Shown here: positions 9,537-17,202 of the stretch, in pieces
How positions within the stretch are numbered: position 1 is the stretch's first letter
Layout: each line of letters starts with the position of its first letter
Assembly (NCBI GenBank): GCA_017983955.1
Contig: JAGOAJ010000027.1
Span: 1-39,754 of the forward strand
Direction of reading: 5' to 3'
Length of the DNA: 39,754 nt
Source: Burkholderiaceae bacterium
Lineage (GTDB): Bacteria > Pseudomonadota > Gammaproteobacteria > Burkholderiales > Burkholderiaceae_B
Position numbers and translations under genes: made by a program
The notes under the pieces: model-generated
Database searches by the model: none
The model's input: the letters and a program-made list of their open reading frames with translations, nothing else
What the model was told of the DNA's origin: nothing

Positions 9537-10073
9537 ATGACTAGCTCCCGTTCTACCGGCGCGGCCCAGGCCGCCACTACTTCCAGCCCTGTGGTCGGTC
9601 TTATCATGGGCTCGTCCAGCGATTGGCCCATCATGATGCACGCCGCCGACATCTTGGACCAGTTTGGCATCGCCTACGAGGCCCGTGTCATCTCAGCGCA
9701 TCGCATGCCGCTGGATATGGTGGAATACTGCGCCGCAGCCACCACGCGTGGTTTGCGCGGCATTATTGCCGGTGCGGGTGGCGCTGCCCATTTGCCAGGC
9801 ATGGTGGCGTCGTTAACGCCGCTGCCCGTGTATGGGGTGCCTGTGCCATCACGCTATTTGCGTGGCGAAGATTCCCTGCTGTCCATAGTCCAGATGCCTA
9901 AAGGTGTGCCAGTGGCGACCTTTTCCATAGGCGAGGCAGGCGCGGCCAATGCCGCCCTGCATTTCATTGCCTGTCTGGCTACCACCGACCCGGTCTTGCA
10001 GCAGCAACTGGTTGATTTCCGTGAGGCCCAAACTAACGCGGCCCGTGCCATGGTGGTACCTCATGAATCATAA
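9537..10073 (+). CDS. purE: N5-CAIR mutase (PurE, class I)
   Basis: PurE shifts the carboxyl group of N5-carboxyaminoimidazole ribotide to give CAIR; its substrate comes from PurK, encoded next. The 178 residues contain the phosphate-binding GSSSDW near 26-31, the SAHRMP segment with the catalytic His, and GAGGAAHLPGM. The class I type (PurK-dependent) fits the neighbouring purK. About 18 N-terminal residues before VVGLIMG are Ser/Ala/Thr-rich and poorly conserved in character, so a later start is possible, but no better Met is present. The last 11 bases overlap the start of purK, which suggests translational coupling. Confidence 0.96.
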   Translation: MTSSRSTGAAQAATTSSPVVGLIMGSSSDWPIMMHAADILDQFGIAYEARVISAHRMPLDMVEYCAAATTRGLRGIIAGAGGAAHLPGMVASLTPLPVYGVPVPSRYLRGEDSLLSIVQMPKGVPVATFSIGEAGAANAALHFIACLATTDPVLQQQLVDFREAQTNAARAMVVPHES

Positions 10074-11244
10074 GCTGGCAGCAACAACGGTGATCGCCCC
10101 TGGCCAGTGGCTGGGCATGTTGGGCGGCGGTCAATTAGGGCGGATGTTTTGCCATGCGGCCCAGGCCATGGGCTACAAAGTCGCGGTCTTGGACCCGGAT
10201 GAAAACAGCCCGGCTGGCGCGGTAGCCAATCGCCATATACGCGCCGCCTATGACGACGTCCAGGCCCTGACCCAACTGGCTAGCCTGTGTCAGGCAGTAA
10301 CCACTGAATTTGAGAACGTACCTGCGCTTAGCCTAAGCACATTGGCCAGCCAGACGCGGGTTTGCCCGTCGGCACAGGCTGTTGCTATTGTTCAGGACCG
10401 TATCCAGGAAAAAGCCTTTATCAAGGGGGCAGGGGTGCCGGTTGCGCCCTATGCCGTGGTCAGCAGTCAGGATCAATTGGCTACGCTGCCCGACGATTTA
10501 TTCCCTGGCATATTGAAAGTGGCGCGTTTGGGCTACGACGGCAAGGGCCAGGCGCGGGTGCAAAGCCGCGACCAGGCCATGCAGGCTTGGGTGGACCTGG
10601 GCAGCCTGCCTTGCGTGCTAGAGGCCATGCTGCCACTGGCCAGCGAAATCTCCGTGTTGATTGCACGTGGCCTGGATGGTCAGGTAGCTGTGTATCCACC
10701 AGCCAGCAATGAACACCGTGATGGCATCCTGGCCGTGTCCACAGTGGCGCCTGGATTGCACGCTGTCGATCTGGAACAGCAGGCGGCGCAAGCCGCCCTG
10801 GCCCTGGCTGCTGCATTGGATTATGTGGGTGTGATGTGCGTAGAGTTTTTCGTACTAAGCGATGGCCGTTTAATCGCCAATGAAATTGCGCCACGCCCAC
10901 ACAACAGCGGCCACTACACCATGAATGCGTCCATTTGCAGTCAGTTCGAACAGCAGGCGCGTGTCATGGCGGGCTTGCCGACTGGTGCTACAGACAGTCT
11001 GTGCCCTGTAATTATGCTTAATCTTTTAGGCGATATCTGGTACGACTCAGCTACTAAGGCCATGCGCGAACCCGACTGGGCTGCTGTCTTGGCGGTACCT
11101 GGCGTCAGCTTGCATCTGTACGATAAAAGCGGTGCCCGCCCTGGACGTAAAATGGGCCACATCAACGTAGTCGGTACTACGTTGGACGCGGCCCATGCTG
11201 CTACTGCGCAGGTAGCGCGCCTGCTTGGAATTTCGTTCCCATAA
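10063..11244 (+). CDS. purK: N5-CAIR synthetase (PurK)
   Basis: PurK carboxylates aminoimidazole ribotide with ATP and bicarbonate, feeding PurE. The ATG at 10063 overlaps purE by 11 bases and gives 393 residues, a normal length; the open frame extends further back only as an alternate frame of purE. MLGGGQLGRM near the N-terminus is the diagnostic PurK glycine loop. The ATP-grasp core follows: VTTEFENV, the KVARLGYDGKGQ lysine loop, VLEAMLPLASEISVL, then EIAPRPHNSGHYT, with the metal-binding Glu and Asn. The C-terminal KMGHINVVG is also typical. It is the third gene of the operon. Confidence 0.96.
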   Translation: MNHKLAATTVIAPGQWLGMLGGGQLGRMFCHAAQAMGYKVAVLDPDENSPAGAVANRHIRAAYDDVQALTQLASLCQAVTTEFENVPALSLSTLASQTRVCPSAQAVAIVQDRIQEKAFIKGAGVPVAPYAVVSSQDQLATLPDDLFPGILKVARLGYDGKGQARVQSRDQAMQAWVDLGSLPCVLEAMLPLASEISVLIARGLDGQVAVYPPASNEHRDGILAVSTVAPGLHAVDLEQQAAQAALALAAALDYVGVMCVEFFVLSDGRLIANEIAPRPHNSGHYTMNASICSQFEQQARVMAGLPTGATDSLCPVIMLNLLGDIWYDSATKAMREPDWAAVLAVPGVSLHLYDKSGARPGRKMGHINVVGTTLDAAHAATAQVARLLGISFP

Positions 11245-11252
11245 AGACACCT

Positions 11253-12257
11253 ATGGATAATTTGATACGCCAGGCTGCACAACGTTTGGCTGCGGGTAAA
11301 TTGGTCGCTTTCCCAACGGAAACGGTCTATGGATTGGGCGCTGACGCAACTAATCCGCAGGCTATCGCGCGTATCTATGCGGCCAAAGGTCGGCCTGCCA
11401 ACCACCCCGTGATCGTGCATGTCGCGCCGGATGCGAATCTGGACTATTGGGCAAGCTCCATACCGCCGCAGGCCAGGGCATTGATGCAGGCCTTCTGGCC
11501 AGGGCCGCTGACGCTGATACTGCCGCGTTGCGAACACATTCCCGATGCCGTCAGCGGCGGCTTGCCCAGCATAGGCCTGCGCTGCCCATCGCACCCGGTT
11601 GCCATGCAACTGTTGCAAGAGTTCGCCCGACTGACACCGCACGGACATGGTGGCGTGGCTGCGCCATCGGCTAATAAGTTTGGCCATGTATCGCCTACAT
11701 CGTCTGCCCATGTACGCAGCGAATTCAGCGAGTTGTCTGATGACGAATTGATGATCTTGGATGGTGGGTTGTCACAGGTGGGCATAGAGTCCACGATCGT
11801 GGACCTGTCCCGCGTGGATAGCGGCATAGGTCCGGTGCTGTTACGCCCTGGCCATATCTCGGCCGACGACATTGCTGCGGTGCTGGGCGTACAGCCTGCT
11901 AAGCCTGACTTGGCCGCGCCACAGGTGTCCGGTTCCCTGAAAGCCCACTATGCACCGCACACGTCCTTGTACTTGCTGTCCCTGGACGTATTGCTGGATA
12001 GCCTGAATCGCTGGTCGTCTGACCAAGCCGTGGCCGTGCTGGCCTTTCAGCCGCCGTCTGTTGCTACCCCTGCCCATGTGCATTGGCATGTGGCGACGGC
12101 TGACCCCAGGGAATACGCGCGTGATCTATACGCCACTATGCGCCGTCTGGACGCCCAGGGTTATCACGCAATCCTGATTCAGGAACCACCACAGACCCTG
12201 GAATGGCAGGCCGTCAACGACCGCCTGGGCCGTGCCGCGGCGGCGTTTTCCGAGTAG
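11253..12257 (+). CDS. L-threonylcarbamoyladenylate synthase, Sua5 type
   Basis: This enzyme makes threonylcarbamoyl-AMP from threonine, bicarbonate and ATP, the first step of the universal t6A37 tRNA modification. The 334 residues are the long Sua5 form: a YrdC domain (about 1-205) plus a C-terminal Sua5 domain that reads as a separate Rossmann-like unit. YrdC motifs include FPTETVYGLGADA near 21-33, KGRPANHPVIVHV (the Lys/Arg substrate pocket), FWPGPLTLIL, IGLRCPSHP and APSANKFG. SGSLKAHYAPHT marks the linker into the Sua5 domain. It begins 8 bases after purK, so it is co-transcribed with the purine genes. The target pathway links with tcdA at 22059, which acts later on t6A. Confidence 0.93.
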   Translation: MDNLIRQAAQRLAAGKLVAFPTETVYGLGADATNPQAIARIYAAKGRPANHPVIVHVAPDANLDYWASSIPPQARALMQAFWPGPLTLILPRCEHIPDAVSGGLPSIGLRCPSHPVAMQLLQEFARLTPHGHGGVAAPSANKFGHVSPTSSAHVRSEFSELSDDELMILDGGLSQVGIESTIVDLSRVDSGIGPVLLRPGHISADDIAAVLGVQPAKPDLAAPQVSGSLKAHYAPHTSLYLLSLDVLLDSLNRWSSDQAVAVLAFQPPSVATPAHVHWHVATADPREYARDLYATMRRLDAQGYHAILIQEPPQTLEWQAVNDRLGRAAAAFSE

Positions 12258-12266
12258 TGTTGCGTC

Positions 12267-13079
12267 TTAAACCAGGTTTTGCAGAAAGTCAGTAATCGCC
12301 TGGTTAAGCGCTGCTGGCTGATCCCTATGCGGCGAATGCCCGCAGTCCGGAATGATGCACAGTTGGGTGTGCGGCGCTAGCCGCTTGATGCCTAGAATTT
12401 GTTCCAAGGTGCCGTACTCATCATTGTCACCCTGTATTGCCAGTATCGGGCAGCGTATTTGAGGCAGCAGGTTTTCAATATTCCAGGCCCGAAACTCTTC
12501 AGTAAGCCAGGTATCGTTCCAGCTACTGAATACTGTTGCAGGGTCCTGATGATGGCGGCCCAACTTTTGGATTAAATCGGTGGTGCGGGCAATATCACGT
12601 GCCGCGACAATACCATCTACAGTAATGTCTTCGACGAAGATATGCGGTGCCGCCACCATGATGGCCTTGACGGAATCCGGGTGGGCAGCCGCATAGATCA
12701 GTGCGATAGAGCCGCCATCGCTATGGCCAAATAGTATGGGACGTTGGTCTTGCAGGTCCAGTGCTTGCAATAAAGCAGGCAGGGCTTGCTGGGCTTCTAT
12801 GTGCAAATAGTCGGGGCTGCGCAGGTCATGGGCAGTGCGTGGCGTGCTTTGTCCGTAACCATAGCGGGAATACACTAATCCCCGACACTGCGCTGCCTGA
12901 CACACTTGGGCGGGCCAATCGCGCCACATGGATATAGAGCCCAGGCCTTCATGCAGGAAAATAATCAAATCCGCGTCGGTGAGTTCAGGATTAATCCACT
13001 GATACTCAATATCCATACCGGTGCCAGCCATGGGAATGGTGATCAGGGCAGGCGCTGTGATTGTAGGAGTTTGTGTCAT
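12267..13079 (-). CDS. Alpha/beta hydrolase
   Basis: A 270-residue serine hydrolase of the alpha/beta fold. FLHEGLGSISMW is the oxyanion-side HG-type loop, GHSDGGS carries the nucleophile Ser, GDNDEYG the likely acid Asp, and CGHSPHRDQP the catalytic His. No signal peptide is seen, so it is cytoplasmic. The substrate cannot be told from sequence. It converges with the Sua5-type gene (9-base gap) and is divergent from the MaoC-like gene across 125 bases, where promoters for both must lie, although I found no convincing pair of boxes there. Confidence 0.88.
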   Translation of the reverse strand: MTQTPTITAPALITIPMAGTGMDIEYQWINPELTDADLIIFLHEGLGSISMWRDWPAQVCQAAQCRGLVYSRYGYGQSTPRTAHDLRSPDYLHIEAQQALPALLQALDLQDQRPILFGHSDGGSIALIYAAAHPDSVKAIMVAAPHIFVEDITVDGIVAARDIARTTDLIQKLGRHHQDPATVFSSWNDTWLTEEFRAWNIENLLPQIRCPILAIQGDNDEYGTLEQILGIKRLAPHTQLCIIPDCGHSPHRDQPAALNQAITDFLQNLV

Positions 13080-13204
13080 AGTCTTGCGTACTTTGTTATA
13101 GTCAACGGTTATATTTTTGGTGCGTCATAGCGCCTTATCCTAGGCCAATTTTAAGCCGGGGTGTGTGACGTGTCTGCCTATTAGTCTAACAAGTGGGTTT
13201 GGTC

Positions 13205-13648
13205 ATGAAATTCAGTGAATTTGTAGCGGGTATGGTCATTAAGCATCCGCCCGTGTTGGTTACCGAAGAAGAGGTCCTGACCTTTGCCAAGGCTTATGAT
13301 CCGCAATGGTTTCATGTGGATGTCGAAAGGGCCAAGACCGGCCGCTGGAACGGGCTGATCGCCAGCGGCTGGATGACGTGTGCGTTGGCGATGCGCATGG
13401 CGTTTGACTCTGCTTTGCATGACTCTGAGTCCTTTGGTTCACCAGGCTTGGAAAAGCTGCGCTGGCTGTTGCCGGTGCGCCCTGGCGACGCTTTGCATTT
13501 GGCTGCTACGGTAGACTCCGTGCGCGTATCGTCCAGTCGCGATGACCTGGGCATTATGCGTTGGACGTGGCGTGTCTATAACCAGCGCGACGAACAGGTG
13601 CTGGAAACGGAAGTGACCAGTTTGTTTGACTTGGGGGGTGCTAAGTAG
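13205..13648 (+). CDS. MaoC-like hot-dog fold dehydratase
   Basis: A 147-residue single hot-dog protein. FAKAYDPQWFHVD (about 25-37) carries the Asp-x4-His pair that in MaoC/R-specific enoyl-CoA hydratases activates water, and GLIASGWMT matches the following helix. Members of this group act on acyl-CoA double bonds or are accessory proteins in fatty acid or propionate-type metabolism. The start at ATG 13205 fits the family N-terminus; a GTG at 13193 adds four residues. The Shine-Dalgarno is poor for both. It stands alone before a long gene-free stretch. The specific substrate is unknown. Confidence 0.85.
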   Translation: MKFSEFVAGMVIKHPPVLVTEEEVLTFAKAYDPQWFHVDVERAKTGRWNGLIASGWMTCALAMRMAFDSALHDSESFGSPGLEKLRWLLPVRPGDALHLAATVDSVRVSSSRDDLGIMRWTWRVYNQRDEQVLETEVTSLFDLGGAK

Positions 13649-13649
13649 C

Positions 13650-13764
13650 GTTGTTGGTCTTGTAGGTACTTCGGTTCTTAGGTGTCGCGTTGATGGTCTT
13701 GTAGGTACGTTGGTTCTTGGATGTGGCGTCGCTCGTCTTATAGGTACGTTCGCCCTTACGTGGC
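13650..13764 (+). repeat. Three tandem 39-bp repeats
   Basis: Copies lie at 13650-13688, 13689-13727 and 13728-13764 (the last is 37 bp). They share the core TTGTAGGTAC (third copy TTATAGGTAC) at the same offset. Copies 1 and 2 are the most alike; copy 3 is the most degraded. The period of 39 equals 13 codons, and a 60-codon frame through them (13626-13808) reads a 13-residue repeat with G-L-V-G-T, but it overlaps the end of the MaoC-like gene and shows no other gene signs. Confidence 0.8.
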
Positions 13765-13815
13765 AGGCTCCTTACTCGGTCGCCCGCTGTGCGAAGCGAC
13801 TGACGTAAGGACCTA
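13741..13815. other. Composite hairpin next to the 39-bp repeats
   Basis: Nested complementary arms: TAGGT (13741-13745) with ACCTA (13811-13815), CCTTACGT (13754-13761) with ACGTAAGG (13803-13810), and GTCGC (13779-13783) with GCGAC (13796-13800). The outer arm is part of the third 39-bp repeat. No T run follows, so it is not an ordinary terminator. Confidence 0.55.
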
Positions 13816-13920
13816 CCACTACGGGCTAGGCGTGGGTTCAGAACAGGTTGTTAGCAACCGTTGACTAAACAGTGACGCATCGTATTTGACGTCTTTCTGC
13901 AGCACACCAGGCAGGCAAAC

Positions 13921-13975
13921 GTTGGGCTTCACGGCAGGGCCCTTTGCGCAGCGGGGGCCCAGAGTGAAGCCCGAC
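13921..13975. other. Strong GC-rich hairpin
   Basis: GTTGGGCTTCAC (13921-13932) pairs with GTGAAGCCCGAC (13964-13975), 11 of 12 as Watson-Crick pairs plus one G-T. Inside, GGGCCC (13937-13942) pairs with GGGCCC (13955-13960). No T run follows on either strand. It could be part of a non-coding RNA or a dispersed repeat. Confidence 0.6.
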
Positions 13976-14064
13976 GGTTGACGGCCGTTGATAGTCAAGA
14001 AACGAAATCATGTGTCAGTTGATAGTCACTGGTCCATAAGAACCAAGAAAAAACACAGAGCAAA

Positions 14065-14098
14065 AAAAATGCCGACCCCATAAAGAGTCGGCATTTTT
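14065..14098. terminator. Terminator downstream of gcdH, two-way
   Basis: AAAAATGCCGAC (14065-14076) pairs perfectly with GTCGGCATTTTT (14087-14098) around a 10-base loop. On the minus strand it ends with an eight-T run 17 bases after the gcdH stop codon. On the plus strand it ends with five T, so it could also stop transcription arriving from the MaoC-like gene. Confidence 0.93.
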
Positions 14099-14114
14099 CG
14101 TCAATCTAACTAGC

Positions 14115-15308
14115 TTAGAAGAACGCTTGCAGGCCAGTTTGGGCACGGCCCAGGATCAGGGCGTGTACGTCGTGAGTACCTTCGTAGGTATTCACAACTT
14201 CCAGGTTGACCAGATGGCGGGCTACGCCGAACTCGTCGGAAATACCGTTGCCGCCCAGCATGTCGCGTGCCATACGGGCGATGTCCAGCGACTTGCCGCA
14301 GGAATTGCGCTTCATCATGGACGTAATTTCAACGGCGGCCGTGCCTTCGTCTTTCATACGGCCCAGACGCAAGCAGCCTTGCAGCGCCATCGTGATTTCG
14401 GTTTGCATATCGGCCAGTTTTTTCTGGATCAGCTGGGTGGCAGCCAAAGGACGGCCAAACTGTTTGCGATCCAGGGTGTACTGACGTGCGGTGTGCCAGC
14501 AATCTTCAGCAGCGCCCAAAGCACCCCAGGCAATGCCATAGCGTGCCGAGTTCAGGCAAGTGAAGGGGCCGCGCAAACCCGTAACGCCGGGCAGCATTTG
14601 TTCGTCGCCGATTTCGACTTCGTCCATGACGACTTCGCCAGTGATGGAAGCGCGCAGGCCGACTTTGCCATGGATAACGGGGGCGCTTAGGCCTTTCATG
14701 CCTTTTTCCAGGATGAAGCCACGGATCTTGCCGTCGTCTTCACCACCGACCACTTTGCCCCAAACGACGAATACGTCAGCGATAGGGGAGTTGGTAATCC
14801 ACATTTTTGTGCCGCTGATTTTGTAGCCATTCGCGGTTTTAACGGCACGGGTATCCATATTGCCTGGATCTGAACCGTGGTTGGGTTCGGTCAAACCGAA
14901 GCAGCCTATCCACTCACCGCTGGCCAGTTTGGGCAGGTATTTTTCTTTTTGTGCTTTGGTACCAAATTCGTTGATGGGGACCATAACCAAAGAAGACTGC
15001 ACGCTCATCATGGAGCGGTAGCCAGAGTCTATGCGCTCAACTTCGCGAGCGATCAGGCCGTAGCTGACATAGTTTAGACCAGCGCCGCCGTATTCCTCGG
15101 GGATGGTGGCGCCCAACAGGCCCAGTTCGCCCATCTCGGTAAAGATGGCCGTGTCGGTTTTTTCATTGCGAAAGGCGTCCAATACACGGGGCGCTAGTTT
15201 GTCTTGTGCGTAAGCGCGAGCCGCGTCGCGCACCATGCGTTCGTCTTCGGTAAGCTGGCCATCGAGCAATAAGGGATCTTGCCAATGAAAAGAAGGGGCT
15301 GCCGACAT
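14115..15308 (-). CDS. gcdH: Glutaryl-CoA dehydrogenase
   Basis: This FAD enzyme oxidises and decarboxylates glutaryl-CoA to crotonyl-CoA in lysine, tryptophan and benzoate breakdown. The 397 residues start with [17 protein letters not shown], a typical GcdH N-terminus. [16 protein letters not shown] is the FAD/substrate segment, followed by [13 protein letters not shown]. The catalytic Glu376 is in [17 protein letters not shown], a motif close to diagnostic of GcdH within the acyl-CoA dehydrogenase superfamily. GGAG lies 8 bases ahead of the ATG. It is 67 bases downstream of the ThDP enzyme gene, but has its own near-perfect -10 box (15343-15348). A strong terminator follows. Confidence 0.96.
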   Translation of the reverse strand: MSAAPSFHWQDPLLLDGQLTEDERMVRDAARAYAQDKLAPRVLDAFRNEKTDTAIFTEMGELGLLGATIPEEYGGAGLNYVSYGLIAREVERIDSGYRSMMSVQSSLVMVPINEFGTKAQKEKYLPKLASGEWIGCFGLTEPNHGSDPGNMDTRAVKTANGYKISGTKMWITNSPIADVFVVWGKVVGGEDDGKIRGFILEKGMKGLSAPVIHGKVGLRASITGEVVMDEVEIGDEQMLPGVTGLRGPFTCLNSARYGIAWGALGAAEDCWHTARQYTLDRKQFGRPLAATQLIQKKLADMQTEITMALQGCLRLGRMKDEGTAAVEITSMMKRNSCGKSLDIARMARDMLGGNGISDEFGVARHLVNLEVVNTYEGTHDVHALILGRAQTGLQAFF

Positions 15309-15342
15309 AGTAGGGCTCCGTAAATAAATGGTTTAAGGTTCA

Positions 15343-15383
15343 ATTATATGATGTGTACGCCTAAGCCGGTCGGCATTAGGCGT
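15343..15383 (-). promoter_or_regulatory. Putative gcdH promoter with overlapping palindrome
   Basis: On the minus strand TATAAT occurs at 15348-15343, 34 bases before the gcdH start. The expected -35 position falls within a perfect 8-bp inverted repeat, ACGCCTAA (15357-15364) and TTAGGCGT (15376-15383), with an 11-base spacer. The -35 itself does not resemble TTGACA. The repeat also contains the stop codon of the upstream ThDP gene, so it may be an operator, an attenuating hairpin, or both. Confidence 0.5.
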
Positions 15384-17067
15384 TTGTTGATAAGGCCTGC
15401 TGCCTTATCTTGTCTAGAGTAGTCGTAGGGCTAATGGTTTCTGGGTCGATGAAACAGTGCAATATGGCAGGCTTGCCACTGGCGACTGCGCGCTCGAAGG
15501 CCGGGGCAAATTGATCGGTGCTGGTAACGCGTTCGCCGTGGCCGCCAAAAGCCTGGGCATAAGCGGCAAAGTCTGGGTTTTGTAGCGAGGTTGCCGATAC
15601 ACGCGCAGGGTAGTGACGTTCCTGGTGCATGCGTATGGTGCCGAACATGCCGTTATCGATGATAAGCACAATGATGGGTAATTGGTACTGGACCGCTGTG
15701 GCGAATTCCTGACCATGCATCATGAAGCAGCCATCACCGGCAAAGCAGACTACAGGTTGATCAGGGTAGATACGTTTGGCGCCTACCGCCGCTGGCAAGC
15801 CATAACCCATAGACCCTGACGTGGGGGCCAATTGCGTGCCATAGCGGCGGAAATCATAAAACCGGTGCAGCCAGGTGGCATAGTTGCCTGCGCCATTACA
15901 CAGTATGGTGTCGGCGGGCAGGGTGGCGTTCAGCCAGGACATCACCTGGCCCATTTGCAGCTCACCTGGGTGGTGTATGGGGGCGGGGTCATGCCAGGCC
16001 AGATAGCTTGCGCGTAAGCCGTCTAATACCGGCGCAGGCGGGTTAACGGGGGCTAGACCGCCCACTGCCTGGGCAAAGGACATGGGCGAGACATTGATGG
16101 CCAGATCGGCCCGGTAGACGCGTTGCAATTCATTGACGTCAGGGTAGACATGCACCAGTGTTTGCTTGGGCAAGGGTATGTCTAGCAGCGTATAGCTTTG
16201 GCTGGCAATTTCGGACATGCGACCACCCACAAGCAACAGCAGGTCAGCGTCTTTGATGTACTGCATCAACTGGGGGTTGCTGCCCAGACCCACATCGCCC
16301 ACAAAGCATGGGTGGTCAGTGGCGAATAGCATTTGGCGCCTGAACTGTACTGCCACAGGCAGTTGCCAGCGGGTGGCGAAATCAGCGAACTGATCGACCG
16401 CAGCTTGGTTCCAGCGGCTGCCGCCCAGTATGGCTAGGGGGCGTTTGGCCGTGCTTAACTGCAGCGCCAAGGCCTCCATTTGTGCAGCAGTAGGGGTGCT
16501 TTCTATGACTTCGTAGTGGGGTGTGTCCTGGACGCTGGCGTATTCGATCAGCATGTCTTCGGGTAGAGCAATTACGACCGGGCCAGGTCTGCCTGAAGTG
16601 GCGATATGGAATGCCCTGGAAATAATTTCCGGTATACGTTCGACCTGGTCGATTTCCGTGGCCCACTTCACCTGGCTGCCAAAGACAGCACGGTAATCCA
16701 TTTCTTGAAAGGCGTCGCGTTCGCGCATGCCGCGTTCGATTTGGCCTACAAACAAAATAAGCGGGGTAGAGTCCTGGTGGGCGATATGTACACCGGCATA
16801 GGCATTGGCGGCGCCAGGGCCGCGCGTTACCATGCAGATACCGGGTTCCCCAGTCAGCTTGCCGTGGGCATCGGCCATCATGGCTGCGCCGCCTTCCTGG
16901 CGGCATACGGTGACGGCGATATCGGCGTCATGCAAGCCGTCCAGCACGGCCAAATAGCTTTCACCCGGAACGCAAAAAACGTGCTTTACGCCCTGCGCCA
17001 CTAATTGATCAACAAGAATATGGCCGCCTAGGCGAGGGCTAAGGGGCGAAACAGGTTTATGGTTCAT
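15376..17067 (-). CDS. ThDP-binding acetolactate synthase-like enzyme
   Basis: A 563-residue three-domain thiamine diphosphate enzyme of the acetolactate synthase/benzoylformate decarboxylase group. The Pyr domain has the activating Glu58 in CRQEGGAAMMADAHG. A central domain with RPLAILGGSRWN follows, then the PP domain with SMGYGLPAAVGAK and the ThDP/Mg motif AGDGCFMMHGQEF near 440 ending in IIDNG. Start: ATG at 17067, since the earlier in-frame Met codons add residues of unlike character and overlap the divergent regulator. No small regulatory subunit gene (ilvN) follows, and the gene lies next to gcdH and a LysR gene, so a catabolic or 2-oxoacid decarboxylase role is as likely as acetolactate synthesis. 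The substrate is not predictable from sequence. Confidence 0.85.
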   Translation of the reverse strand: MNHKPVSPLSPRLGGHILVDQLVAQGVKHVFCVPGESYLAVLDGLHDADIAVTVCRQEGGAAMMADAHGKLTGEPGICMVTRGPGAANAYAGVHIAHQDSTPLILFVGQIERGMRERDAFQEMDYRAVFGSQVKWATEIDQVERIPEIISRAFHIATSGRPGPVVIALPEDMLIEYASVQDTPHYEVIESTPTAAQMEALALQLSTAKRPLAILGGSRWNQAAVDQFADFATRWQLPVAVQFRRQMLFATDHPCFVGDVGLGSNPQLMQYIKDADLLLLVGGRMSEIASQSYTLLDIPLPKQTLVHVYPDVNELQRVYRADLAINVSPMSFAQAVGGLAPVNPPAPVLDGLRASYLAWHDPAPIHHPGELQMGQVMSWLNATLPADTILCNGAGNYATWLHRFYDFRRYGTQLAPTSGSMGYGLPAAVGAKRIYPDQPVVCFAGDGCFMMHGQEFATAVQYQLPIIVLIIDNGMFGTIRMHQERHYPARVSATSLQNPDFAAYAQAFGGHGERVTSTDQFAPAFERAVASGKPAILHCFIDPETISPTTTLDKIRQQALSTNA

Positions 17068-17134
17068 GGTAGTCAGCATAATGTGCGTTAGGCTCATAAC
17101 GCAATTGATAAAATAGCACAATGTTTTGCGTATT

Positions 17135-17157
17135 ATGCAAGTCTTGTGCATGATGCA
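17135..17157. promoter_or_regulatory. Palindromes between the ThDP gene and lysR
   Basis: ATGCA (17135-17139) and TGCAT (17147-17151) form an inverted repeat with a 7-base spacer, and TGCATGATGCA (17147-17157) is itself a perfect 11-bp palindrome. They lie between the two divergent genes, about 70 bases before the ThDP start and about 50 before the lysR start, where a LysR-type regulator would usually bind. That it is the regulator's site is inference. Confidence 0.45.
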
Positions 17158-17202
17158 CTATGGTGGATTCTACCCACATCCCAAATTCCACAGGAGCACA
17201 TC

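Larger units (their letters stand above)
13649..14114. other. 466-base gene-free stretch with repeats and hairpins
   Basis: No convincing gene is present. The stretch holds three 39-bp direct repeats (13650-13764), a composite hairpin (13741-13815), a strong 12-bp stem (13921-13975), a pair of 11-bp direct repeats, GTTGATAGTCA, at 13987-13997 and 14018-14028, and a two-way terminator (14065-14098). This density of structure is much higher than in any other gap in the window. Confidence 0.75.

Noticed and set aside
13626-13808. 60-codon frame through the 39-bp repeats, reading a 13-residue repeat
   Set aside because: Overlaps the end of the MaoC-like gene, lacks a ribosome binding site, and its tail runs into a hairpin; kept only as a remark on the repeats.
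15376-17067. Calling the ThDP enzyme IlvB (biosynthetic acetolactate synthase)
   Set aside because: No ilvN-type small subunit or ilvC follows, and the neighbours are a LysR regulator and gcdH; only a family-level name is justified.
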